From NCBI GenBank assembly GCA_001599755.1, contig BCHX01000002.1:4632330-4696329 (forward strand): 64,000 nucleotides of DNA, read 5' to 3'. Below are positions 11,120-20,145 of this stretch, piece by piece. Position 1 is the first letter of the stretch, and every line of letters starts with the position of its first letter. The translations under genes were made by a program, and so were the position numbers. The DNA is from Gliomastix tumulicola. Lineage: Eukaryota; Ascomycota; Sordariomycetes; Hypocreales; Bionectriaceae. The notes below the pieces were generated by a model, which searched no databases, was not told where the DNA came from, and worked only from the letters and a program-made list of their open reading frames with translations.

Positions 11120-11639
11120 GGCAGAACGAGAAGATGGGAAATGGGATTGAGTTGGTGATGCCGGTCTCGAGAGCGATCTAACGCTTCTTACCGGCCACGG
11201 GTCACCAACGCAAGCGGAGAGCGGTACAACATTAATCCGGAAACGGTGACGACACATCTGATGCCTTGCACTCATTATAAGAACTACTTATAGTACCAAT
11301 CCCGTATAATAGTAGCAGAGAGATAGAGGTACGAACGGTGACCACGTGTGCAGTAGCATCCCCCTGTCCGCCTGGCGGGGTGGAATAGCCCTTGGAGACG
11401 ATCTAGTAATACTTCCTGGACAGACTTTTCCTCGTTTGTTAGAGTACTTCTCGGACAATTCGTACTTGCGTTCCGACCCCACGGAACCTTCACAGGCAAG
11501 ATTACTCCATACTCGTAGCGGGATCACCTCCGGAGTGTTCTCCAAGTCTTCCAAGTTCTCCTTGAGTCCTTCCACTTCCGTTCGCCTCGCATCCGCTCCT
11601 CTCGCGCGTGTCCCCAACGGAAGTTGGCTGCCTAACGGA
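11120..11639. other. Intergenic spacer
   Basis: About 520 bases between the kinase-like gene start and a transcription-factor relic. It may hold the lost 5' part of the relic, but no convincing frame or start is visible. Confidence 0.5.
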
Positions 11640-12240
11640 ACGACACCCAACAGAGCGCGCGTCTAGGGTACGGAAACCCCATGAGAGAATTCGAGTAAGT
11701 CGAGCATGTGATCGGTGTAAGAAGTGAGGCCAAGACCCTGCGTCCTCTCCCGTTGCTGGGTGCTTTTCGCTGCGAGCTAACATGCTTTTCCGCATCGTAC
11801 AGGCGCAAAAGAAAATGCACAGGTACACGGCCGTGCAGTTGCAGTTTCCAAGCCGGGGCGAGCTGCATATTTCAGTTCTCCTATGACAGGGGCCGCCTTC
11901 CGGCCAGAGACAGGGCCCGCATGGAACGAGTCCTTCCTGCGGAGGGTTCAGCAACGTCTTGATCAGTCGATGGCGTCCTCGCAGTCCAACACGATTTTCG
12001 CCTTTGGCGATGCACCTCAGCATGTCCCCGCCGACTTTGACTTCTCCCCGTCCTGCACGATGCCGCCTCGTCTAGTCGCTCAACGCTTAATAAACCCATA
12101 CTTCGATTTCGCGACTCCTACATATCGATATCTCCATCGCGACCGATGACTTGGGAGAAGGTGATATACTCACAAAAACACCCATGCTCTTGTTAGTCTT
12201 CGCTATCGCCAGAGTGTATGCTCCGGAAGGTACCATACCG
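11640..12240 (+). pseudogene. Truncated Zn2Cys6 transcription-factor relic
   Basis: The first half of a zinc cluster (RIRVSRACDRCKK) ends at 11727 with a GTGAGG donor. After an intron ending TACAG near 11802 the second half follows (RKRKCTGTRPC). The joined cluster keeps C-x2-C-x6-C, but the fourth and fifth cysteines are one residue apart rather than two. Near 11885 the frame shifts to a segment (PETGPAWNESFLRRVQQRL) that runs to INPYFDFATPTYRYLHR at 12140. A further frame change or deletion leads to DILTKTPMLLLVFAIARVY, ending near 12225. The rest of the usual middle-homology domain is absent. I read it as a decayed 5' fragment. Confidence 0.7.
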
Positions 12241-12513
12241 GGTCCCCCGGACCTGAGGTCCGTCTCTATCTCTCTGGGCCCTGATCTCTACCATTAAAAA
12301 GACGCTAACAAGCGAGAAGCGCCCGGTATTATATGGCAGCAAAATATCATCTTGCGAAAGAGAGAGGGCTATGCACCGTAAGCCCTAGCAGATCAAGGGA
12401 TACACAGATGTAAAAGCATCGTCTCTTTTCTTACGGGCACTCCCATGCAAGTCCTATCCTCACATAGCCCAAAATGTGCAAGTAGGCTGGTACCAGTAGT
12501 GAGATGCTCAGAT
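12241..12513. other. Intergenic spacer
   Basis: Just under 300 bases between the regulator relic and the 3' end of the alcohol dehydrogenase gene; nothing recognised. Confidence 0.6.
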
Positions 12514-13731
12514 CTACCATACAATGACTGGCTTGACGACGCTCCCGCTGCCCATGGACTTCAGTGCCTCCTGATAGTCCGTGTACGGAAAGAACGTGAC
12601 GAGCTTCTCGACGGGAAACACACCCTGCCTCCACCACCCAACCATCTGAGGGATGTACTCCTCCGTGTTCGCGTGGCCCTGCACGGCGCCAAAGTACTGC
12701 TTCGCACTGACCATGAAGGTCTGCATGTGAATCGTGATGTGCGCCTCGGGCATCCCCGTCCCGACCTGAATAATCCTCCCCATGTACCGCGATCCACGGA
12801 TCAGGCCATCTACCACGGGCGGATACGCCGTCGTATCGATGGAGACAGTCGATCCCAGTCCCTCGGCAGTCTCGATGATGCGCGCCGTGAGCTCGTCTGC
12901 GCTCAGGCCCGTCGAATTGATGGTGTGCGTCGCGCCGAGGGACCGGGCAAGCTCGAGACGCGCCTCGACACGGTCAATCCCGATGATGGCCCTGCAGCCG
13001 CTGTTTCTGGCCGCCATGACAGCCGCGAGGCCGACACCGCCCATGCCGGCGATGGTGAGGACGTCGTCCTGCTTGGCCTTGGCGACGTTGACGACAGTAC
13101 CGCTGCCCGTCTGGAAACCACAGCCCAGGGGGGCCAGGATCTTCAGTTCGTCTCTGCTCAGTCCCAGATCGCTCACGTTGACAATGGACTTGTCGCTGAC
13201 GACCGAGTGCCGAGCAAGACTGGACTGGCCGAAGAAGCGACCTCCAATGGTGCTGCTGCCGTCGGCATCGGAAAACACAGGCTCACCCATGAAGTTGATG
13301 TCGAAGAACTTGACACAGTGCGAGCGCGGCCCCGTCTGGCACACGTAGCACTCGCCGCAGTAGGAGAAGGAGAGGAGCACAGCGTCGCCGGGCTTGGCCT
13401 TGGTCACGGCGCTGCCCACCTGCACGACATATCCGGAGCCTGTTGAATCAGTGAGCCACACAGCACCGACACAAACACAGACACAGACCGAGTAGAGTAG
13501 AGTAGAATAGAACATACCCTCGTGCCCAAGAACCCTTGGATAGTAGACACTGGGGACGCCGGCGTCGGCAGGCGTGTTCCCACAGTGAATATCCGTGTGG
13601 CAGATGCCCGAGGCGACCATCTCGACGAGAACCTCATCAGGGCGGAGCTCGCGCAGCGTCACGGGCTCGACGGCCCATTTTCCCTCGGAGAAGGGACCTC
13701 GTGCTACGAGAGCCTCTGACTTGAATGACAT
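12514..13731 (-). CDS. Zinc-containing alcohol dehydrogenase (aryl/benzyl-alcohol DH type)
   Basis: Medium-chain NAD(P)-dependent dehydrogenase of 379 residues, probably oxidising primary aromatic or allylic alcohols. Exons are 13731-13518 and 13439-12514; the 78-nt intron starts GTATGT and joins in phase 1 to give LGHEG|SGYVV. GHE follows the catalytic-zinc Cys44 region (SGICHTDIHC). The structural-zinc quartet is intact (CGECYVCQ plus SHC: C-x2-C-x2-C-x7-C). The nucleotide-binding GMGGVGLAAV and downstream IGIDRVEARLELA are typical. The intron is a multiple of three and has no stop in frame, so an unspliced reading would also be open. Substrate is inferred from family resemblance only. Confidence 0.92.
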   Translation of the reverse strand: MSFKSEALVARGPFSEGKWAVEPVTLRELRPDEVLVEMVASGICHTDIHCGNTPADAGVPSVYYPRVLGHEGMFYSTLLYSVCVCVCVGAVWLTDSTGSGYVVQVGSAVTKAKPGDAVLLSFSYCGECYVCQTGPRSHCVKFFDINFMGEPVFSDADGSSTIGGRFFGQSSLARHSVVSDKSIVNVSDLGLSRDELKILAPLGCGFQTGSGTVVNVAKAKQDDVLTIAGMGGVGLAAVMAARNSGCRAIIGIDRVEARLELARSLGATHTINSTGLSADELTARIIETAEGLGSTVSIDTTAYPPVVDGLIRGSRYMGRIIQVGTGMPEAHITIHMQTFMVSAKQYFGAVQGHANTEEYIPQMVGWWRQGVFPVEKLVTFFPYTDYQEALKSMGSGSVVKPVIVW

Positions 13732-14128
13732 GGTCGGAATTTGGCGCGAGTCGAGAGTAGACAGTCGAGAGAGAGGGGAGGGAGAGAGAAGAAATCTGCC
13801 AGTCTGTCACCCCGCCAGACCCCGCATATGAGGGAGGCTAATAAGGCAGGAGTCGGAGCACGCCGATAAGAGATGGTGCTATGATTCACGGTTGTGTGGG
13901 CGATGTTGATCATTCAAGTAAAGCAGACAGGGAGTCTTTGTGACTCCGTTCAAATCGTAGACAGTCAGTACAATGATGCTCAATTAGCCTGTCTACCCCC
14001 TTCTCCTGTCGAATTCCCCTCCTTCCACCTCCAGCCACCCACAGCTATCAATCACTTCCAAGACAGGCCCTTGTGAATAACATCAATCCTTTCCAGTCCA
14101 TGATGGTCGCAATGCTGTCAATGTTGAT
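13732..14128. other. Intergenic spacer
   Basis: About 400 bases: promoter of the alcohol dehydrogenase gene and 3' flank of the small secreted peptide gene. No gene seen. Confidence 0.6.
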
Positions 14129-14470
14129 CTAGCAGGTGTGTGGAATGCCGCAAGCACGCTGAATCCTCGTGTCAATACCGATAGGAAGCGTCCAGCCCAC
14201 CCACACCGCTCAAGAATGACGGGACATTTACTTACGCACCAGTAGGAGCAGCCACCAGAGCAGCACTGCACGAGCAAGTCAGCACCACTCCCATGGGGGA
14301 TTGTATGAGTCTGCCAATGGGTAGAGAGAACTCACACCAAAGGAAGTGCACGAGGCAGGAAGACAGCCATCGCTGTCCTCGTCGAGGTCGTCCTCGAGAT
14401 CGTCGGGAGGGAAGGCCAGGACGACACTGCCCAAGGCGAGGGCGAGGAAAATAAGAAAATGTTTCAGCAT
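14129..14470 (-). CDS. Small secreted cysteine-rich (knottin-like) peptide
   Basis: A three-exon gene encoding 64 residues: exon 1 14470-14336, exon 2 14265-14236 (30 nt), exon 3 14158-14129 (30 nt). All junctions are phase 0 with GTGAGT and GTAAGT donors and CAG acceptors. A clear signal peptide (about residues 1-19, ending SVVLA) is followed by an acidic propeptide-like stretch (DDLEDDLDEDSD). The mature tail holds eight cysteines: C-x3-C, then CC, then C-x3-C-x2-C-x6-C ending in a C-terminal cysteine. The acidic pro-region plus compact cysteine core suggests a processed disulfide-rich peptide. No family is recognised and no function is claimed. Confidence 0.75.
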
Positions 14471-15046
14471 GTTGGGGAGATTTTTCTTGAATGTATGTGG
14501 CTGAGATGAGAGAAGAGAGATGATGGAGAGCGGTTGGTGTTTTCGACTACCGGGGGGAGTCCGGAGCATTCTTTATACCACATTCTCCAAGTGATCTCAA
14601 AGACCCCAGTTACTTTCAACGGGCAAATCATCTTCAGACAACACACGCGGAGGATTTGATACAAGTGCAACGAGCCCCTTGTAGCCTTACGTCCCACGAA
14701 CCACACATCTTGCGAGCTGAGCGACTTGGCGACTTGACTGGGGCGATTACATGGTGACACACAGCACACACGTCACCTTTTATTCGCGGAAAATTTTATC
14801 TTCCCCCTTTAGATACGTAATGGAAACGGCGAGAGTAGTACCAGGGGCTCTTTTCTCCTCGCCAACTCTCCAAGATCGACGGACTGACGCGTGACCAAGC
14901 AGGGGCGATGAAACCTCGACACTCGGATCGCTGCACGGGGAAACACGTCAAGTCAAATTCAATGATGTTAGGCAGAAGACCAGCGACCAGAGTAAACCGT
15001 GTGAAATGAGCCGTGGACAGAGACAAGTAAGGCGCCATACAAAATG
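14471..15046. other. Intergenic spacer
   Basis: About 575 bases containing the small-peptide gene promoter and the DUF4419 gene 3' flank. No gene seen. Confidence 0.6.
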
Positions 15047-16309
15047 CTAGTATGCCACCAACGCTTGCAGCTCATGGTATAGCTTGCTCCATGTTTTGTA
15101 ATCCTCAATAGGCACCTCCTTCAGCTCTTTGTTGATCCGTGCCTTCTCGGCTTCTCTCGCCTCCGTGTTTCCCGCGGGCTCGTTCTCGCACACCCACCAG
15201 CTAGAGATGGGCTGGATCGTGTCACGGACGACACTCTGTGCTCCCCGCGGCTCTCCACCCTCGGAGGAGGAGGTTGGGGCCGTGCCAGGACTCGTTTCAT
15301 CCTGCCGGCGAGCGCCGGATGATGTCGCAGCAATGCCCACCGAGCCGGCCACCATAGTCGCCTCGTACTTCCTCTCGTCCTCCACGGTGATCGGGACGGA
15401 CGCAGTGCCGGCAGGGACCTGGTCGACGTCCACAGTGGGATACATGACACCGCCGAACATCTCGCTGCCGAGGCTCTTTGCCTCCCCCTCCTCGTTCCAG
15501 AAGCAAAAGGCCGTCAGCCAGCCCGTCAGGTAGTCGGTGCCGCTGAACATGCTGACCCGGTGGATGATGGTGTTCCAGAACTCGACCACCTCGAAGCTCT
15601 CGGGGCTCTCGAAGGACAGGATCATATGCTTGGCGATCGGGCGGAGCATCTTGGCGAACAGGGACGCCTCTTTGCCCAGGAGCTCGATCTTGTCGATGCG
15701 CGCCAGGATGTCCTTCCAGTCCTCGACCTCGCCAAGGAGCGTGACCGAGGGGATGCCGCAGGTGATACCGACCCCGTACGTGAAGTACTTCTGCATGGCA
15801 CCCATGAAGAGGATGGCACCGACCACCTTGTCAGAGTCGGACGTGGTGGAGAAGGACGGCATGACCCAGTCGCGGAGGCCGGGGTCAATGACGTTCTTCG
15901 CGATGAGGTGCGTCATCTCGTTGGCGATGTGTGCGAAATCCAGCTCGTTGACCTCAAGATACAGTTGTTCCTGACCCTCGTGCGCGACAAAGAAGGACCG
16001 TAGCTCCTCCGCGTGTCCGTTGATGTAGAAGCTCAGCTGCGTGAGGATGGCGAACCAGACATCCTCCGGGCGGATGACCAGGTGGTGGTGCTGGCTGTAC
16101 GCGTCGTGCGCCGCCCAGACGAGGCCGTTGTCAGAGGGCGAGATGTGGCCTTCGCGGAAGTCCTTCTCCGCGAAGGAGGACTGGACGAGCCGGTTGCATC
16201 GTCTGTAGTGCTTGGGGCACGACTCTGCCAGGAGCTTCTCCGCGTCAGGCACGCTCTCGCGGCGCCAGGCGTTGGCTTCGTGATTGACGACTTGCAGCGT
16301 GACAGGCAT
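15047..16309 (-). CDS. DUF4419 family protein
   Basis: An intronless 420-residue protein of the fungal-expanded DUF4419 family, whose biochemical role is not established. Recognisable family stretches are NGLVWAAHDAYSQHHHLVIR, PEDVWFAILTQLSFYINGHA and the MYGG-like VGAILFMGAMQKYFTYG region, followed by the GIPSVTLLGEVEDWKDI block and a WNTIIHR motif in the second half. The C-terminal 100 residues are low complexity (Ser, Thr, Pro, Gly, Glu) and end in a charged helix. The start at 16309 is the first ATG of the open frame and matches the usual MPVTL/MPVTI start of the family. No signal peptide or membrane span. Confidence 0.88.
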   Translation of the reverse strand: MPVTLQVVNHEANAWRRESVPDAEKLLAESCPKHYRRCNRLVQSSFAEKDFREGHISPSDNGLVWAAHDAYSQHHHLVIRPEDVWFAILTQLSFYINGHAEELRSFFVAHEGQEQLYLEVNELDFAHIANEMTHLIAKNVIDPGLRDWVMPSFSTTSDSDKVVGAILFMGAMQKYFTYGVGITCGIPSVTLLGEVEDWKDILARIDKIELLGKEASLFAKMLRPIAKHMILSFESPESFEVVEFWNTIIHRVSMFSGTDYLTGWLTAFCFWNEEGEAKSLGSEMFGGVMYPTVDVDQVPAGTASVPITVEDERKYEATMVAGSVGIAATSSGARRQDETSPGTAPTSSSEGGEPRGAQSVVRDTIQPISSWWVCENEPAGNTEAREAEKARINKELKEVPIEDYKTWSKLYHELQALVAY

Positions 16310-16861
16310 GATGATGATGGTGATAGACTTGTGATCCTTTGGGGGCCTGGTTCGATGGAAAGTGAGGCCGTTGGGAGAATGGCTGCGATCGCGATTTAAA
16401 ATGCGGGGGAGGAAGTTGACTCATATAAAGTCATGATGGGAACGGGCTTGGAGTGAGGGGATGGACGACTCTGCCACATCCTTGCAGGGGGTACTGTAAC
16501 CCATCATGGACCGGATAGGCAGGATAAGCGGCGCGTTGTGGACGACGTGACTCACTTCATATGTTATGTGGTTGCCTGATATACGGATAAGGCGACCACA
16601 TCGTCGACGTATTAGGAGAGGCATCCACTTTGTGCTGACGCGGCCAGTTCTCCCTGCGTACAATGGGCTCCAAAGCATGAAGATGCTTCTCGTCCAGGGT
16701 CTTGCTCACCAGTCAGTCTGCAGGTGGTAGGAGATGAAGCCAAACATGATTAAATTAAGATCCAGAAGTGAAATCAGTAATGTGTTAGATATAAGCAGCC
16801 CTGGACGATTCGAAACGAGAGTCATCCCAAACCACGGCACGAATGAGCACCTCACGTCTGG
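16310..16861. other. Intergenic spacer
   Basis: About 550 bases between the DUF4419 gene start and the end of the chitin-deacetylase-like gene. No gene seen. Confidence 0.6.
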
Positions 16862-18677
16862 CTACTCATCGCAGTTCCCGAAATACTCCTGGCACCCGTC
16901 ACCGCAATAGTCCTTGCCCGAGCCACTTCATCAACTTCGTCAGTCGAACAACTCTCTCTCGAGACCTCGTGGGGAGCAGTCTACTTACCAGTTCCCGAAC
17001 TCGGAGCAGCAGTCCCCGTACGACGATCCGAGACACGTCTGGTGCGTCTTGCCGCCGCAGAGACCGTTCTCGGACACGATGGGCGGATCACCGCAGTTGA
17101 TCGTGTTGCACGTTCCGAAGTCGTCCTGGCAGCCGCCATCGCAGTAGCCGGATGCAGAGCCGCTTCATCGAGAGTCTCAGTATCCCTTCCGTCTCATGCA
17201 TGTGTCAGAGGGGAGAGTCACTCACCAGAAGCCAAGATAGGAGCAGCAGTCGCCGTAGCTTGATCCTTCACATGTGTACTTGCCGCTGCTCCGACTGCCG
17301 CAGGTCCCGTCCTTGGATGGCTTGGGCGGCGGCGTCACAAGTCCCACGCTGCCCAAATTAGGCAGACACTCCTGGTAGTCACCGTCATCATCTATGAGAA
17401 GGTTAGCCATGCGGACTATCACAGACGCTGTCACACGCCCACTTCATCTCCTGGGGACAACAACACCACCATCCACGACATAGGAAATGCTCTTGGGGTC
17501 ATTCATCTCCGTGACACCGCGACCACCGCGACCACCGCGGCTCTCAGTTCAACTCCGGGAACTTCAACTTCCTCTCGGCGAAGAGGCACTCACTGGCTCC
17601 GTCCTCGTACCGCGCATCGTGATACCAATACCCGGTGTCTCCGAGGCACTCCGCGACCGTCACGAGCTGATAGCCCTGATCCACGGCATGGCGCACGGTG
17701 AAGTCGGTCAGGGTGTACGCCGTCTGGTACTGCGTGTCGTGCATGAGAACCAGGTAGCTCCGGTTGTACCCCACGCGCAGCTCGTCGTCGAAGGCCTCTA
17801 TGGGCAAGATACCATTCCTGACGATATCCTTGCTCGTCTGGATCGTCTCGGGGGTGTTGTGGAAGATGTCCTTGGTGTCGAGGCTCCAGTTGATGGCGTG
17901 GATGCCCCAGCTCTTGAGCTGGGCCAGGCAGTCGCCGCCGCAGACCCCGTAGGGCGGGCGGAAGTACTTGGGGATCAGGCCGAGGATGTTGCGCAGCGCC
18001 ATCTCGTTGTAGATGATCTGCTGCTCGCGCTGGGCCTCGCTGATCTCGTCCATGTTCTGGTGCGACCAGCCGTGGGAGCCGACCTGGTGGCCCTCGGCGA
18101 CCATGCGGCGGATGAGCGCCGGCCAGGGGAGCGCGGGATCGTCGATCATGCCCTTGCCGAGGTTGTTGCCGCTGACGAAGAAGGTGGCCCGGACCTTCCA
18201 GTCCTTGAGGATGTCCAGCACCTTTTCGGTGTGCTCGTAGGGCCCGTCGTCAAAGGTGAGGGCTACCTTTCCAGGCACCGTGCAGGCCTTGACGATGACA
18301 CCTGTATAATACCCATCAGTCAGATGCTCCTCCTCGGGAGATTGAGGGCCGACTCACCGTACGGAACGTCGCTCCCTTGGTTCCTCGGCACTCCCTTGGT
18401 GTCTCTCCCACAGGGGCGCTGGCTGCACATCGCGTCAACGGCCACTCAATCATACATGATTAAAAAAAAAAAAAAAAACTTACTCGGCATCGCAGTTGCC
18501 ATGGCTGTACTGGATCTGGCACTGGGGACTCTTGCAGAAGTCAGGCCCCGTGCTGCAGTATCCAGCCTCGGAGCAGCACTCGTCCGGGGCACAGGACAGG
18601 CTGTCGAAGTCTTTGCCACATCGTGCAGCAAGCCCCGAGGAGGCCAGGATGACGAGGAGAAGGCGACGGAGATGCAT
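16862..18677 (-). CDS. Chitin deacetylase-like CE4 enzyme with one N-terminal and two C-terminal CBM18 modules
   Basis: Secreted polysaccharide deacetylase expected to remove acetyl groups from chitin-type polymers. Six exons (18677-18484, 18422-18358, 18301-17594, 17391-17226, 17162-16989, 16925-16862) give 456 residues. A signal peptide (about 1-18) is followed by a CBM18 module (CGKDFDSLSCAPDECCSEAG). The NodB domain begins KVALTFDDGPY, with SHGWSHQNM as the metal-binding His block, RPPYG as motif 3 and LVLMHDTQ near its end. A Pro-rich linker (VTPPPKPSKD) leads to two further CBM18 modules, each split at the same Cys codon by a 63-nt phase-2 intron. Failure to splice the fourth intron (17593-17392) would add a short tail and stop at 17544, removing both C-terminal modules. 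It lies next to the GT2 synthase gene on the same strand. Confidence 0.88.
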
Positions 18678-20145
18678 TATGATGGGCGACGGGTTTGAGC
18701 AATCTCTATGGGTCTTTGATTGTGTCCGGTGGTGAGCGTCGACCGTCCGTAGGTGAGGTGACGAGGAACTTTGTTCGTCAGTGAAAAAGGGGGGGGCTGG
18801 CAGAGTACTTCGAGCTCTCCTTATAATGAAGGATCTTCCTCAGCATGCACCTTTTTACGGCGATGAAAGGAAATCATTCGCTTCTAACCCCCCGTACAGT
18901 TACCACATGAGCAGTCGGAAACATCACTCCGGCCGGTGTCAGTGCTTTGATAAAAGGAAATGTTTCAGTAGTCGAAATTATGAGAGCCCATGCGAGGTGG
19001 TTGGATGCACGTCAAAGTTTGTGGAGGGGGCAGGACGCTGCATCCCCCAGCCTCTGCAGCAGACAATTTCCGATCCAGCAGCCACCAGCTCACCAATACG
19101 GGAATTACAGGTCGAAGATGCGGTCGAGAGGAGGCGGGCTCTGCTCTGGCCCTCGTCGGAAGGTCGCCCATCCGGCGGCCACATCCATGAGGCAAGGAGA
19201 GTGGTGATCGTTTTAGGCCGACGGCATACACTATATGCCATATCAAGCCATATCACACATCGTATACATATTCTAGCCGTAAAGCACGAGAACCCAGAGC
19301 AAATATTCTGTGGCAAAGAGGAGTGACGCGCATATGCCATTTTCTTCTCAGCTCGTATCTGTACATTCATCACACCGGGGCGCCCCCGATCAGCTGCAGC
19401 ACCATGACCACCTCGTTGACATATGCCCGAGCAGGCGCATGAAACCCCTGTTTCTCTTACGAGATACCCCAAATGAAAGGGTGCCCTCTTGAACGGTACC
19501 TCAGAAAGTCGGGCTTACTTCTCTTCTCGTTGTTCCTCTACACCACCTCGCCCATGACCCTCGAAGAGGAATCCTGCTGTGCTTCCAACCACCAAACGCA
19601 GGAACTGGAAATAAGAGCCGTAAAAACACAGTCTCCGAGACAGTATTCGGGGGGAGGCTGACATCACCGTTGGGCGCATTTCGCGCTATTCCTTGCTCTT
19701 CCGAGTCACATGCTGTGTAACAACACCGAACAGGGCCAGCTGAATGGCGATCGAGTCCCCGATGCTGGGTGACTACCTCGTATTCAATTATCTTGCTGCA
19801 TGAATTTATGGGCCCGGGCCGCCAATCGCATCTCTTCAGGCTGACTGCATGCATGCAACCAGAAATGATTCTGATCGCTGGCTGGCTCCTTTGTTGGCAG
19901 TCGGGATCACCGGGACGTGTGAGTGAGTGAGTGAGTGACTGAACAGCAACGTACAATTTAATTACCAACTTAATTACCTGCGCGCGCACAGTATATCGTC
20001 ACACTCGTCGTGTATCTCCGTCATTATGTATCCCGAATCCCAGTTCCTGTCACACTGGTGGCCTCCCTCCCCCAGCCTGCCCTGCATCAAGTCCAAGTAG
20101 CACCAAGCCTCGTATCACTCTCCCCTCCGAACACACCCACCTCCC
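18678..20145. other. Intergenic, deacetylase promoter region
   Basis: About 1.47 kb between the deacetylase start and the 3' end of the GT2 gene. Overlapping frames of up to 181 codons occur on both strands but show no motif, signal or splice logic. A short GTGA tetranucleotide run lies near 19920. No gene is called. Confidence 0.55.

Noticed and set aside
11502..12023. Minus-strand frame of 173 codons
   Set aside because: It runs antisense to a Zn2Cys6 relic whose motifs are clear on the plus strand.
12445..13446. Plus-strand frame of 333 codons
   Set aside because: Antisense to the alcohol dehydrogenase.
13440..13517. GTGTCTGTGT-type run in the alcohol dehydrogenase as coding repeat
   Set aside because: It lies within an intron with good GTATGT and CAG signals; splicing restores the conserved GHEGSGYVV sequence.
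17487..18698. Plus-strand frame of 403 codons
   Set aside because: Antisense shadow of the chitin-deacetylase exons, produced by GC-rich third positions.
18781..19326. Candidate gene between deacetylase and GT2
   Set aside because: Competes with equally long minus-strand frames, has no motif, signal peptide or plausible splice partner.
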